From the NCBI RefSeq assembly GCF_002776575.1, contig NZ_CP022548.1, positions 3,425,001-3,489,000 on the forward strand: a stretch of 64,000 nucleotides of DNA. The letters are read 5' to 3'. Below, piece by piece: positions 29,341-37,433 of the stretch. Source of the DNA: Sphingorhabdus sp. YGSMI21 (GTDB lineage: Bacteria; Pseudomonadota; Alphaproteobacteria; Sphingomonadales; Sphingomonadaceae). Position 1 is the stretch's first letter; each line of letters opens with the position of its first letter. Under the pieces are notes generated by a model, which searched no databases, was not told where the DNA came from, and saw nothing but the letters and a program-made list of their open reading frames with translations. A program made the position numbers and the translations under genes.

Positions 29341-31271
29341 TTGCTGCGCAGGGCGAAGGCTTCGAACTCGTCCGGCGACAGCGCACCGGAACGCAGGAAA
29401 CCCTGAAAAAACTCGCAGCCCTGATCGGCGAGAATATCAAGCTGGGATTCGGTTTCGATGCCTTCGGCGACCACGCTCAGGTCAAGACTATGTGCCATGT
29501 CTATTATCGATCGCACGACAACCTGGTCCTTGGACGAACCACTCATGTCCCCGGTCAACCCGCTGTCGATCTTCAGATAGTCAACCGGCAGTTCCTTAAG
29601 ATAGGACAAGCTGCTGTAACCGGTGCCGAAATCGTCTATTGCTATGCAGATGCCTTTCTTGCGCAACCGGTGCAATTTGGTCGCCGAGGCCGACAAATTA
29701 CCGATCAGCTCTGACTCGGTGATCTCGAGCGTCAGATGGGCCGGATCAAAGCCGGCGGTTTCGACTTGCCCCAGCATGTCATCGACAAATGTTTTCGCCG
29801 CCAGATCGCCGGCGGTGACATTCAGCGACAGCCGTAGGGATCCGAGACTTGCCGGCCATCGAGCGGCCAGGGTCAACGCCTGCTTGTGTATCTGGGTCGA
29901 TAGCGAATCCATCACCCCCGCCCGCTCGGCGACGGCGAACAAGGTGGACGCGCCGAGTAATCCATATTCGGGATGCTCCCACCGCGCCAGAGCCTCTGCA
30001 CCAAATAATGCTCCGCTATCGACCTTGATTTGCGGCTGGAATACGATGACGATTTCACCGCGCCCCATGGCTCCGGGCAATTGCCCCTCCAGCACCTCTT
30101 CCAGATGGACATCGGCTTCGGACACGGTGCTGAAATGGATCGGCAGAGCGTCCGCGGCGGTCGCTTCCGCGAGCGCCAGGACCGCTTTTCTGATCAATGT
30201 TTTGTCGCTGGAATCCTTGGTCCCGATCGCGACGCCCGCCCGTACGACGGGATTGATCGGCCGCCCCTCGAGCTGCAAGTCGCCAAAGATGGCGCCGATC
30301 AGTTCATTGGCAAAATCCGAGACCTTGCTATTACCGAAATCGGCAAGCGCTATCAGAAAATTCTGACCGTCAAGACGCGCCACGAGATGCGGTCCCTCAT
30401 ATTGACGATGCGCCTGGTCCATCAGCCTGTGCCCGACAATCCGCAGCAACTGGTCCCCAGCATTGCGTCCGAACGCGGCGTTGATCATCCGGAAATTCTT
30501 GATCCCGATCGCAATCAGCGTCAGCTGGCTGCCGTCATCCAGTTTCCGCCTGATCCACGTCCGCGCCGATGCCGCATTGCGCAACCCGGAAAGCAGATCC
30601 CGTCCGGTCCAGTCCTCCGCGTCCCCGCCACTGGCGAGATATTCGATTCTGCCGGAAATGCGGCCATCGGCCTCGTGCAGATGATGGATCACCGGGCGGC
30701 CATTGAACCGGTGCGGTACCGCCGCTTGCCTTGCACCATCCCGCAAACGCCCCATGGCTCCTCGCACACGACACCGCTCCTCGGGCGAGAGCGTGCGATA
30801 AATGCCGGTCAGCGGATAACGCCCGAAGTCAATCTCGCCAGCAGCGGCCAGCAGGCTATCGCTGATCCAATATTCCCTGAGGCTGCCGCCGGTCATCGAC
30901 CATTGCAGATCTCCCAGTGTCAGCAGCGATTGTTCATGGCTCGTGCGTTCGGCGCCACCTCTGAAATTTTCGACATAGCGATAGGCATAGTTGATCGCCT
31001 GGTTCAGATTTGCACCGGTATCGGCGAAATCCAGATAATGGGTCGCGCCGGCCTCGAAGCAATGCGCGATAGTCTCAGCATCGTGGCTGCTGTCGACCAA
31101 TGCCAATATCGCGATGCCGCTTTCGGTTGCCGTCCGCGCCAGCTCGGCGATTGCCTGTGCGCCTTCCCGTTCGGATTGGCGGATATCGATCACCGCGATC
31201 ATCGCGCCGGCGGAGAAGAACCGGGCGCTGAGATTATCCAGCCGGCGGGCCGAATGCACCCGCCATCCCAA
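29337..31271 (-). CDS. EAL-domain c-di-GMP phosphodiesterase with degenerate GGDEF domain
   Basis: A 644-residue cytoplasmic protein. Residues 1-110 resemble a degenerate receiver fold, followed by a PAS-like linker and a GGDEF-like domain in which the catalytic motif has become RLDGQNF. The C-terminal EAL domain has EALARW, LEITESEL, DDFGTGYSSLSYLK, AEGIE and a GCEFFQGF loop, so phosphodiesterase activity is likely. TTG at 31271 is the first ordinary start. The same frame stays open upstream to about 31420 and reads as sphingomonad-like coding (NLFLLSFHERDPLAAEIAAL) with AAGGAG at 31381-31386 and GTC at 31373 where a start would be expected. The true start is therefore probably upstream. Confidence 0.85.
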   Translation of the reverse strand: MGWRVHSARRLDNLSARFFSAGAMIAVIDIRQSEREGAQAIAELARTATESGIAILALVDSSHDAETIAHCFEAGATHYLDFADTGANLNQAINYAYRYVENFRGGAERTSHEQSLLTLGDLQWSMTGGSLREYWISDSLLAAAGEIDFGRYPLTGIYRTLSPEERCRVRGAMGRLRDGARQAAVPHRFNGRPVIHHLHEADGRISGRIEYLASGGDAEDWTGRDLLSGLRNAASARTWIRRKLDDGSQLTLIAIGIKNFRMINAAFGRNAGDQLLRIVGHRLMDQAHRQYEGPHLVARLDGQNFLIALADFGNSKVSDFANELIGAIFGDLQLEGRPINPVVRAGVAIGTKDSSDKTLIRKAVLALAEATAADALPIHFSTVSEADVHLEEVLEGQLPGAMGRGEIVIVFQPQIKVDSGALFGAEALARWEHPEYGLLGASTLFAVAERAGVMDSLSTQIHKQALTLAARWPASLGSLRLSLNVTAGDLAAKTFVDDMLGQVETAGFDPAHLTLEITESELIGNLSASATKLHRLRKKGICIAIDDFGTGYSSLSYLKELPVDYLKIDSGLTGDMSGSSKDQVVVRSIIDMAHSLDLSVVAEGIETESQLDILADQGCEFFQGFLRSGALSPDEFEAFALRSN

Positions 31272-31507
31272 AGCCGCGATTTCTGCCGCCAGCGGATCGC
31301 GCTCGTGGAACGAAAGCAGAAACAGGTTTCTAAATTCGGCCGGACGGGCAGTCGGGGTGGACGATATTTTGACTTCGAGACTCCTTGAACCGGGTGACCT
31401 GAACGCCGTTTTACAGGCGGCAGACTATCTTTTTCCGTAGCAGGAAAACCTTTATAGGGCGTTGCCTGCCTATCCGGAAAGCGCTAGCCCTATAGCATTG
31501 AATCGAC

Positions 31508-32506
31508 ATGAGGCGCCCAATGCAAGACGGTTTCGGACGCAAAATTGATTATCTTCGCATTTCGGTCACCGACCGGTGCAATTTCCGCTGCCAATATTGC
31601 ATGTCGGAGAAGATGACCTTCATGTCGAAGTCCGAGCTTCTGACACTGGAAGAGATCACTCTCATCGCCGAACGTTTTATCGGTCACGGCATCCGGAAGA
31701 TCCGGCTGACCGGCGGCGAGCCGCTGGTGCGACGGGATATGAAAGACGTGATCCAGCGGCTGGGCAGAAAGGTGGCTTCCGGCGAGCTGGAAGAACTGAC
31801 CCTGACCACCAACGGCTCGTTGCTCACCGAATATGCCGATCATCTCGCGAGCCATGGCGTACGGCGGATCAATGTCAGCATGGACACGCTCGATCCCGCC
31901 GGCTTTGCCGAGATCACCCGCGGCGCCGATGTGAGCGTCGTGCTGGACGGCATAAGAGCCGCCAGCGAAGCCGGTATCCGGGTCAAGATCAACATGGTTG
32001 CGGTTCGCGACTTCAACGAAGCCGATCTCGTGCCGATGGCCGAATATTGCGCCGAACGGGGACATGATCTGACGGTTATCGAGAGCATGCCTCTGGGCGA
32101 TGTAGGGGCTGATCGAAAGCTGGCCCATATTGCCGCCGATGCGTTCCTGGCGCCCTTGCAGGACCAATATTCCATCCAGCCCATTTCCCACCGCAGCTCC
32201 GGCCCCGCGCGCTATGTCTCGGTCGAACCCCTGGGTCTGCGCCTCGGCCTGATCACACCGCTGAGCAACAATTTCTGCGATGATTGCAACCGCTTGCGCC
32301 TGACCACCGACGGCAAGATATTCATGTGCCTTGGTCACAACGCACATGTCGATCTGCGCGCGGCGGTTCGCGAGAATGGCATCGCTGCCGTTGACCAATT
32401 GCTCCAACAGGCTCTAAAGCTCAAACCGCAGCGCCATGATTTCAATGCGCAGCTCGATGGGTCCGCAGAGATATTGGAGCGTCATATGAACGTCACAGGC
32501 GGATGA
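31508..32506 (+). CDS. moaA: GTP 3',8-cyclase MoaA
   Basis: MoaA, a radical SAM enzyme, makes 3',8-cH2GTP in the first step of molybdopterin synthesis. The 332-residue protein has the first 4Fe-4S cluster at C24, C28 and C31 (CNFRCQYC) and the C-terminal cluster in NNFCDDCNRLRLTTDG and FMCLG. It ends in the functional Gly-Gly tail (NVTGG). It overlaps nadK by ATGA. A second Moco gene, moaB, lies at 54.2 kb. Confidence 0.96.
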   Translation: MRRPMQDGFGRKIDYLRISVTDRCNFRCQYCMSEKMTFMSKSELLTLEEITLIAERFIGHGIRKIRLTGGEPLVRRDMKDVIQRLGRKVASGELEELTLTTNGSLLTEYADHLASHGVRRINVSMDTLDPAGFAEITRGADVSVVLDGIRAASEAGIRVKINMVAVRDFNEADLVPMAEYCAERGHDLTVIESMPLGDVGADRKLAHIAADAFLAPLQDQYSIQPISHRSSGPARYVSVEPLGLRLGLITPLSNNFCDDCNRLRLTTDGKIFMCLGHNAHVDLRAAVRENGIAAVDQLLQQALKLKPQRHDFNAQLDGSAEILERHMNVTGG

Positions 32507-33276
32507 ACGACAAGAAATGGGCACTGATCGTGTCTCCTACGGCGCCGGCGCAGGAAGCGGCCGACAAGCTGAAAGCGCTGCTCGACTGGGTTCCGGTCGA
32601 AGAAGCCGATCAGGCCGTGGTTCTGGGCGGCGACGGTTTCATGCTGCAGACCTTGCACCAGATGCTCAATCGCCGGAAGATCATGCCGGTCTATGGCATG
32701 AACCTGGGCACGGTCGGCTTCCTGATGAACAACTGGCATCTGGAAGACCTGAACGAGCGCCTCGCCAAGGCCCGCGCTTTCAAGGTCAAGCCCCTGAAGA
32801 TGGATGTCGAGACCATTTCCGGCGCCAGTTTCACCCTGCCCGCGATCAATGAAGTGTCGCTGCTGCGCGAAACCCGGCAAACAGCAAAGCTCGAAATCGA
32901 GATCAACGGCCGGATCATGATGGAAGAGCTGGTCTGCGATGGCGTTCTCATTGCCACGCCCGCCGGCTCGACCGCCTATAATCTGTCCGCAAACGGTCCG
33001 ATTCTTCCGCTGACCTGCAATCTTCTCGCGTTGACCCCGATCAGCCCGTTCCGGCCACGCCGCTGGAAAGGCGCCATATTGCCGGACAAGATGGAGATCA
33101 CCATCCGCGTCCTCAACCCCGAAAAACGGCCGGTCAGCGCGGTTGGCGACCAGCAGGAAGTACGCGATGTCAGCTGCGTAAAGGTGGCCATCGACCGTAG
33201 CCAGTCGCTGACCATGTTGTTCGATCCGGAACATGCACTGGATGATCGCATCGCCATGGAACAATTTGTCGTTTGA
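32503..33276 (+). CDS. nadK: NAD kinase
   Basis: NadK phosphorylates NAD to NADP. The 257-residue protein has the catalytic GGDG (42-45 in VVLGGDGFML), NLGTVGFLMN, the NE/S motif INEVSLLRE and ATPAGSTAYNLSANGPI. All match the bacterial NAD kinase family. It is coupled to moaA by an ATGA overlap, so the two genes are probably cotranscribed. Confidence 0.95.
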   Translation: MNDKKWALIVSPTAPAQEAADKLKALLDWVPVEEADQAVVLGGDGFMLQTLHQMLNRRKIMPVYGMNLGTVGFLMNNWHLEDLNERLAKARAFKVKPLKMDVETISGASFTLPAINEVSLLRETRQTAKLEIEINGRIMMEELVCDGVLIATPAGSTAYNLSANGPILPLTCNLLALTPISPFRPRRWKGAILPDKMEITIRVLNPEKRPVSAVGDQQEVRDVSCVKVAIDRSQSLTMLFDPEHALDDRIAMEQFVV

Positions 33277-33280
33277 TGGC

Positions 33281-33308
33281 TTGCGGGACGCAAATGACAT
33301 TGTTATAG
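33281..33308 (+). promoter_or_regulatory. Possible promoter for tRNA-Asn
   Basis: TTGCGG and TTATAG separated by 16 bases, 42 bp upstream of the tRNA. It is a loose match to a housekeeping promoter and lies just after the nadK stop. Confidence 0.35.
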
Positions 33309-33350
33309 GCGCGCTTCACCATGAAAGGCTCGGTCCAGAATCGAGCGTGT

Positions 33351-33425
33351 TCCCCGATAGCTCAGTGGTAGAGCATTCGACTGTTAATCGAATGGCCGTT
33401 GGTTCGAATCCAACTCGGGGAGCCA
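33351..33425 (+). tRNA. tRNA-Asn (GTT)
   Basis: The 75-base cloverleaf has acceptor arms TCCCCGA and TCGGGGA and D arm GCTC/GAGC. The anticodon stem TTCGA/TCGAA surrounds the loop CTGTTAA (anticodon GTT). The T arm is GTTGG/CCAAC with TTCGAAT, and the discriminator is G. The CCA end is encoded. Confidence 0.97.
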
Positions 33426-33591
33426 TTTTCCTACCTCCACCTCCCAGAAAATATCCGTTCTCCGGCCGGTGCATGGCGTAAAATCCGGTCTGGCGGTGGC
33501 AGAACCTGTCTTTCGAATCAGCGGATATGGCGGTCTATCACGGCTGGCCGACTGTAGGAAAGCCGGCCCTGACCGCGGCTGGCCCGCAGAA

Positions 33592-34758
33592 TCAGGCCGC
33601 CTGCGCCAGCGCAACCTGGTTACGACCGTTGCGCTTGGCCTGGTATAGCGCCTGATCGGCGCGGTCCATGGCATCGTTCAGCGAATCGGCATCGGTCAGC
33701 ACCGCCAGTCCGAAGCTCGCGGTGACCTTGTGATCGGGTGCCAGTTCCGGATGGGCAACGAAGCGCAGCGAATCGCACATATGCTGCGCCAGAAGCTGCG
33801 CGGTCTCGAGCGGAATCCAGTCGGTCAGGATCGCAAATTCCTCGCCACCGGTTCGGGCCACCTGCCCCTGTTCCTGACACAGGCCGGAGGCCGTCTTTGC
33901 AACCCGTTGCAGAACCTTGTCGCCCGCCGCATGGCCATATTGGTCATTCACCCGCTTGAAATGGTCGATGTCGAACAGGATGACCGCCCGGATATACTGC
34001 CTGTCCCGGTCGTCTGCCCCGGAGCTGTTGAACAGCCCTTTCAGCCCGCGCCGGTTCAGCAGGCCGGTCAGCGGGTCGCGATTGGACTGTCCATGGAAAT
34101 GCCAGACCATGTCCAGCCCGGCGGCGTATAACAGTACCACCGCAAGACCCAGCGCGCAGATGCCGCTGGTGAAATGGAATATCCAGGCATATTCCGATTG
34201 CGAATAGCTCTGCTCGGTCAGAGTCAGGCCATGCAGCGAATAGACAATCAGGATACGCACCACAAATATCGCCGCAACGGTCGCAATCACGCCGAACAGC
34301 ACCCCGTCGATCACCTTTTCGCCCGCCTTCCACAGGGGCGGGAGCGCGAGCGCCAGCAGGATCGCGGCGACCACGCTGACCAGAACCGAACGAATCGATA
34401 TGTCGGGGGCGACGAAGGTAAGGACGGTAAAGGCCGTCATCGCCGAGGACAGGATAAGCCCCACGATGATATTGGGAAATGCAGCGTTGCACCGGACGTA
34501 GACCGCCTTGGCAATCGCCAGGCTGAATATCCAGAACATACTGGTGGAGACGAAGATGAAGCCGACGCTGGTCGACGGGGTTCGCGTGCTGTCGATGATA
34601 TAGGCCGCCAGAGCCGCCGAATAGGCGACCGCCACCCATCCCGGGAACGGCTGGCGCTTGTTGAAAAAATGGATCAGCCAGAATACCAGCGCAAAAATCG
34701 CCAATATGAGGACGGTCTGGATATGAAAGCCGGAATTCTCTGACATCGGATTCAACAT
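33592..34758 (-). CDS. Membrane-bound diguanylate cyclase (GGDEF)
   Basis: A 388-residue protein. About seven hydrophobic segments fill residues 12-225, making an uncharacterised membrane sensor. A GGDEF domain follows, with DPLTGLLNRRG at its start, FDIDHFKRVNDQYGHAAGD and the active-site GGEEF at G304-F308. GGEEF is a fully active variant. No RxxD inhibitory site is obvious just before it. It would make c-di-GMP in response to a membrane signal. Convergent neighbour: tRNA-Asn. Confidence 0.92.
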   Translation of the reverse strand: MLNPMSENSGFHIQTVLILAIFALVFWLIHFFNKRQPFPGWVAVAYSAALAAYIIDSTRTPSTSVGFIFVSTSMFWIFSLAIAKAVYVRCNAAFPNIIVGLILSSAMTAFTVLTFVAPDISIRSVLVSVVAAILLALALPPLWKAGEKVIDGVLFGVIATVAAIFVVRILIVYSLHGLTLTEQSYSQSEYAWIFHFTSGICALGLAVVLLYAAGLDMVWHFHGQSNRDPLTGLLNRRGLKGLFNSSGADDRDRQYIRAVILFDIDHFKRVNDQYGHAAGDKVLQRVAKTASGLCQEQGQVARTGGEEFAILTDWIPLETAQLLAQHMCDSLRFVAHPELAPDHKVTASFGLAVLTDADSLNDAMDRADQALYQAKRNGRNQVALAQAA

Positions 34759-35345
34759 AGCAACGATCTGTCAACGAATTGTTAACCGCCGCATTTCTGT
34801 CTGCCGCCTCCCTGTGGTTCGTCAACGATAGCAGCCAGGACCGCTTTTTTTGACGATCATATAGTCTGTTGCAATTACCTCCTTCAATCTGTTGTAATAG
34901 CGGAAAATTCGCAAAAATTAAAAATCAGGGTCACACGGGTCACACCCCCTAAAGCGGAAAAAGCTTTGCCGTCGGAAAGGGCTTATCGGGGCAGGAAGCT
35001 GACAGCCATTTTATGCCCGGAACAATCGTGCCCGAAGCCGAAAACAACCCGCCGGGACGCAGAGCGGCGGGCGGGTGGCCGGATGTGCAATACCATCGTC
35101 ATGGCACCGGTTTACCAGATCGGCAATGCTGTAGGAAAGAGCGGATCGGGTCATATTACAGACTGATGCAGCTTCTCCCGTGAGCGAGAGGAAAAGCGCA
35201 AATGCTGAAGCGGTCGTGACCAAAATTCCATGGACTCACACGAAGCCGCGAAGGCGCGAAGGGATTGCGCCTTGTCTTCCGGACTTTGTGACTTCGTGTC
35301 TTCGTGCGAGTCCAAACATTGCCTCTCTGGGTCACATTGTGCGGG
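34759..35345. other. Intergenic region with repeats, no convincing gene
   Basis: About 590 bp with no open frame I trust; a 70-codon minus-strand frame at 35011-35223 has no SD or recognisable content. It holds an 11-base direct repeat TCTGTTGYAAT (34865-34875 and 34888-34898), a doubled GGGTCACAC near 34927-34945, and the large palindrome at 35232-35313. The base composition is poorer in GC than the flanks, which suggests a degraded accessory insertion next to the tRNA and diguanylate cyclase region. Confidence 0.6.
35232..35313. repeat. Large palindrome built of CACGAAG repeats
   Basis: Left arm 35232-35261 and right arm 35284-35313 pair at 24 of 30 positions around a 22-base loop. Each arm contains three copies of a roughly eight-base CRCGAAG motif. 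CACGAAG-type repeat palindromes of this kind occur dispersed in sphingomonad genomes (general knowledge). It ends 32 bp before the DUF6471-like ORF. Confidence 0.75.
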
Positions 35346-35522
35346 ATGTCAGGAAGATCTACTCGGGCAAAGCGGGCCGGTGTAGGCTATACCGAACTTG
35401 CACGGAGTTTGTGCGAATCGGATATTTCTGAAACCGAAGGTTCAATAATCGTGAAGATCAACAGGGGGAGCTTTCCAGCATGGTTTCTGGTGGCAGTGAT
35501 GGAAGCGATAGGCGTGAAGTAA
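35346..35522 (+). pseudogene. DUF6471-like small protein, probably truncated or frameshifted
   Basis: A 58-residue frame with AKRAGVGYTELARSL, then SETEGSIIVKINRGSFPAWF, and MEAIG. This is the body of the DUF6471 helix-turn-helix-like family. The family's N-terminal helix is missing in this frame, but a plausible version (IVRDVRKIY) lies in the adjacent frame at about 35330-35365, which suggests a frameshift. There is no clear SD. The orphan membrane gene starts within its 3' end. Confidence 0.5.
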
Positions 35523-36502
35523 CTCCGCATCTAAGCGGTTACGGTATTGCCTTGGCCTTGATACTTTCAATCATAATTGCTGGTGGGCTAGCGTATTCAA
35601 GCGGGCAAGAAAGCGAACGCCGCAATCAATATCCCGCTAATTATTCCGAGACAGCTAAGGAAAGCGCGCTGCGCTCCTGCGGTGGAGTTGAGCCTGCGGC
35701 TGTTTTTGATTGTGTCTATGAAAAAGTAGAATCCAGCCAAGAAACAGCACGCGCTGAACAAGATTTGGATGCCCAGCAGGGGATGAAATTTTGGGCGATC
35801 TGGATGTTTATAGCCACCCTCAGCACGGTAGCGGTGACTGGTATCGGTGTTTGGTTTGTCAAGAAGACCTTGGAAACCAATTCCGATTTTCTCAAAGAAT
35901 CCATAAAAGCCACCAAAGCTATGAACCGGCAAAACGAGTTGACCGAACATGCGCAACGCCCGTGGCTTCAAATTTCTACAAAAGTTGCAAAGGTTGAAAC
36001 AAAGGGAAGCCTGTTGCTTAGATGTGATATCACGATCACTAACGTTGGAAAAATGGTCGCCGAATGTTGCGCTGTGCGGACTGTAATTATCACACCTATA
36101 CGCGCATCTTCTGAGGACCATCTTGTTGAATCCGCTAGGGCCAACGCCGAAGAGGCCGCTAATGGAAGGATGAGCGCTGACCTTTCCCCATATCCACTTC
36201 TTCCCGGAGAAAGCACAACCTTTAGTAGTCAAAATGAGGCTCGCGGACACCTGATGCCGGCAACTGTTGGACACAGTGCCAACGACAGATTGCACTATAT
36301 CGTGTTCGCCGCCGCAAGATACCGCATCCCTGGTGATGATATCTTCAGGAAAACCGACAGGGCATTTTGTTTTACTTATGGGGAGACTGAAGAAATTCGA
36401 AACGATCCATTTTCTAGTATGGGATTACCATTCCCCCTTCCCGACGACATTTCTATCGAAACTGTATATATGCGTCGAGCTGGCCATAACAGGACCACCT
36501 AG
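35480..36502 (+). CDS. Orphan membrane protein of unknown function
   Basis: A 340-residue protein with a membrane segment at about residues 22-42 and a second at about 105-128. Between them is a Cys-containing loop (ALRSCGGVEPAAVFDCVYE), probably periplasmic. A short coiled region (ETNSDFLKESIKATKAMNRQ) is followed by a large C-terminal beta-rich domain (LLLRCDITITNVGKMVAE). No family is recognised. The ATG has GGGGGAG about ten bases upstream and lies inside the DUF6471-like frame. Codon use is more AT-rich than the flanks, which fits an acquired accessory gene. Confidence 0.7.
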   Translation: MVSGGSDGSDRREVTPHLSGYGIALALILSIIIAGGLAYSSGQESERRNQYPANYSETAKESALRSCGGVEPAAVFDCVYEKVESSQETARAEQDLDAQQGMKFWAIWMFIATLSTVAVTGIGVWFVKKTLETNSDFLKESIKATKAMNRQNELTEHAQRPWLQISTKVAKVETKGSLLLRCDITITNVGKMVAECCAVRTVIITPIRASSEDHLVESARANAEEAANGRMSADLSPYPLLPGESTTFSSQNEARGHLMPATVGHSANDRLHYIVFAAARYRIPGDDIFRKTDRAFCFTYGETEEIRNDPFSSMGLPFPLPDDISIETVYMRRAGHNRTT

Positions 36503-36530
36503 CCAGCAACGTCGCCAATATTAGCCTAAT

Positions 36531-36548
36531 CACGGGCCTTACCCCGTG
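36531..36548. other. Hairpin downstream of the accessory gene
   Basis: CACGGG and CCCGTG form a perfect six-base stem around CCTTAC, 29 bp after the stop of the membrane-protein gene. No T tract follows; at most a weak terminator. Confidence 0.35.
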
Positions 36549-36633
36549 TTCCCGCAACCCTCCCCTTAACTCCTACATAGTGCCGCTAATTTCCTGACCG
36601 GAATTACGGTGACCACGCCCTAATCCCAACCCC

Positions 36634-37401
36634 TCAAACCCACAAGATCCTTACCGCCACATATAAAATCAGCAACGCCGTCAGCCGCCTGATCCAGATC
36701 TCGGGCAAGGCTTTGCTGGCCAACAGGCTGCCGACCTGCCCGCCGAGCAGCACGCCGAGGAACAGCGGCCAATAGGCCAGGATCGCCTCGCCGCCGCTGC
36801 TCCATCCTGATTTTGCCAATTGTCCGGCCAGGCCGGCAACCGAATTGACCAGAATGAAGACGCTGGCGGTCGCGGCGATGCGGCGGCTGTTGGACCAGCG
36901 GGTGAGCAAAAGGATCGGGGCGAGGAAGATGCCGCCGCCGATGCCGACCATGCCGGAGAGGAATCCGATGCCGGTGCCGGTGGCAGGCGCGAACAGGCGG
37001 TGACCGGTCCATTGTCCCGCGGGGGCGCTATCCCCTGCCCGCTTGATGAACGGTTCGATGATCAGCAACAGGCCCGCTGCCGCCAGCGACAGGCCGAGCA
37101 GCAGCATGAAACTGTCCTGCGCCAGAACCATGCGCCCGCCCAGCCAGGCGGCCGGCACGGACAGCAACAGGATCGGCCAGATCCTGCGCCAGTCGATCAG
37201 GCCGCGCGACTGGAAGCGGATGGTGCCGCCGGTCACGACGATGATATTGCACAGCAGCGCAATGACCGGCAGCGCCCGATAGTCGAGCACGGCCAGCGCC
37301 AGCAGCGCGATATAGGTAGAGCCGCCGCCAAAACCGACGCTGGCGTAGAGCGCGGCGGTCAAAGCAAACAGCAGGGCCAGGACGGAAATTGAAATATCCA
37401 T
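36634..37401 (-). CDS. TauE/SafE-family membrane transporter
   Basis: A 255-residue inner-membrane protein with about eight hydrophobic segments and the family's two-half design. It has YASVGFGGGSTYIALL near the N-terminus and GFLSGMVGIGGGIFLAPILLL in the second half. These glycine-rich motifs define TauE/SafE permeases, which move sulfite, sulfonates or other organic anions. The substrate is not predictable here. It ends downstream of secA, separated by 32 bp, on the same strand. Confidence 0.9.
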   Translation of the reverse strand: MDISISVLALLFALTAALYASVGFGGGSTYIALLALAVLDYRALPVIALLCNIIVVTGGTIRFQSRGLIDWRRIWPILLLSVPAAWLGGRMVLAQDSFMLLLGLSLAAAGLLLIIEPFIKRAGDSAPAGQWTGHRLFAPATGTGIGFLSGMVGIGGGIFLAPILLLTRWSNSRRIAATASVFILVNSVAGLAGQLAKSGWSSGGEAILAYWPLFLGVLLGGQVGSLLASKALPEIWIRRLTALLILYVAVRILWV

Positions 37402-37433
37402 CTCAGTTCCCGCCTGGCCGCTGGTGTTTCAGA

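Noticed and set aside
35011..35223. 70-codon minus-strand ORF
   Set aside because: It has no SD, no recognisable content, and lies in a degraded repeat-rich region.
33351..36630. Genomic island integrated at tRNA-Asn
   Set aside because: No repeat of the tRNA 3' end was found in the window and no integrase is present between the tRNA and 36.6 kb.
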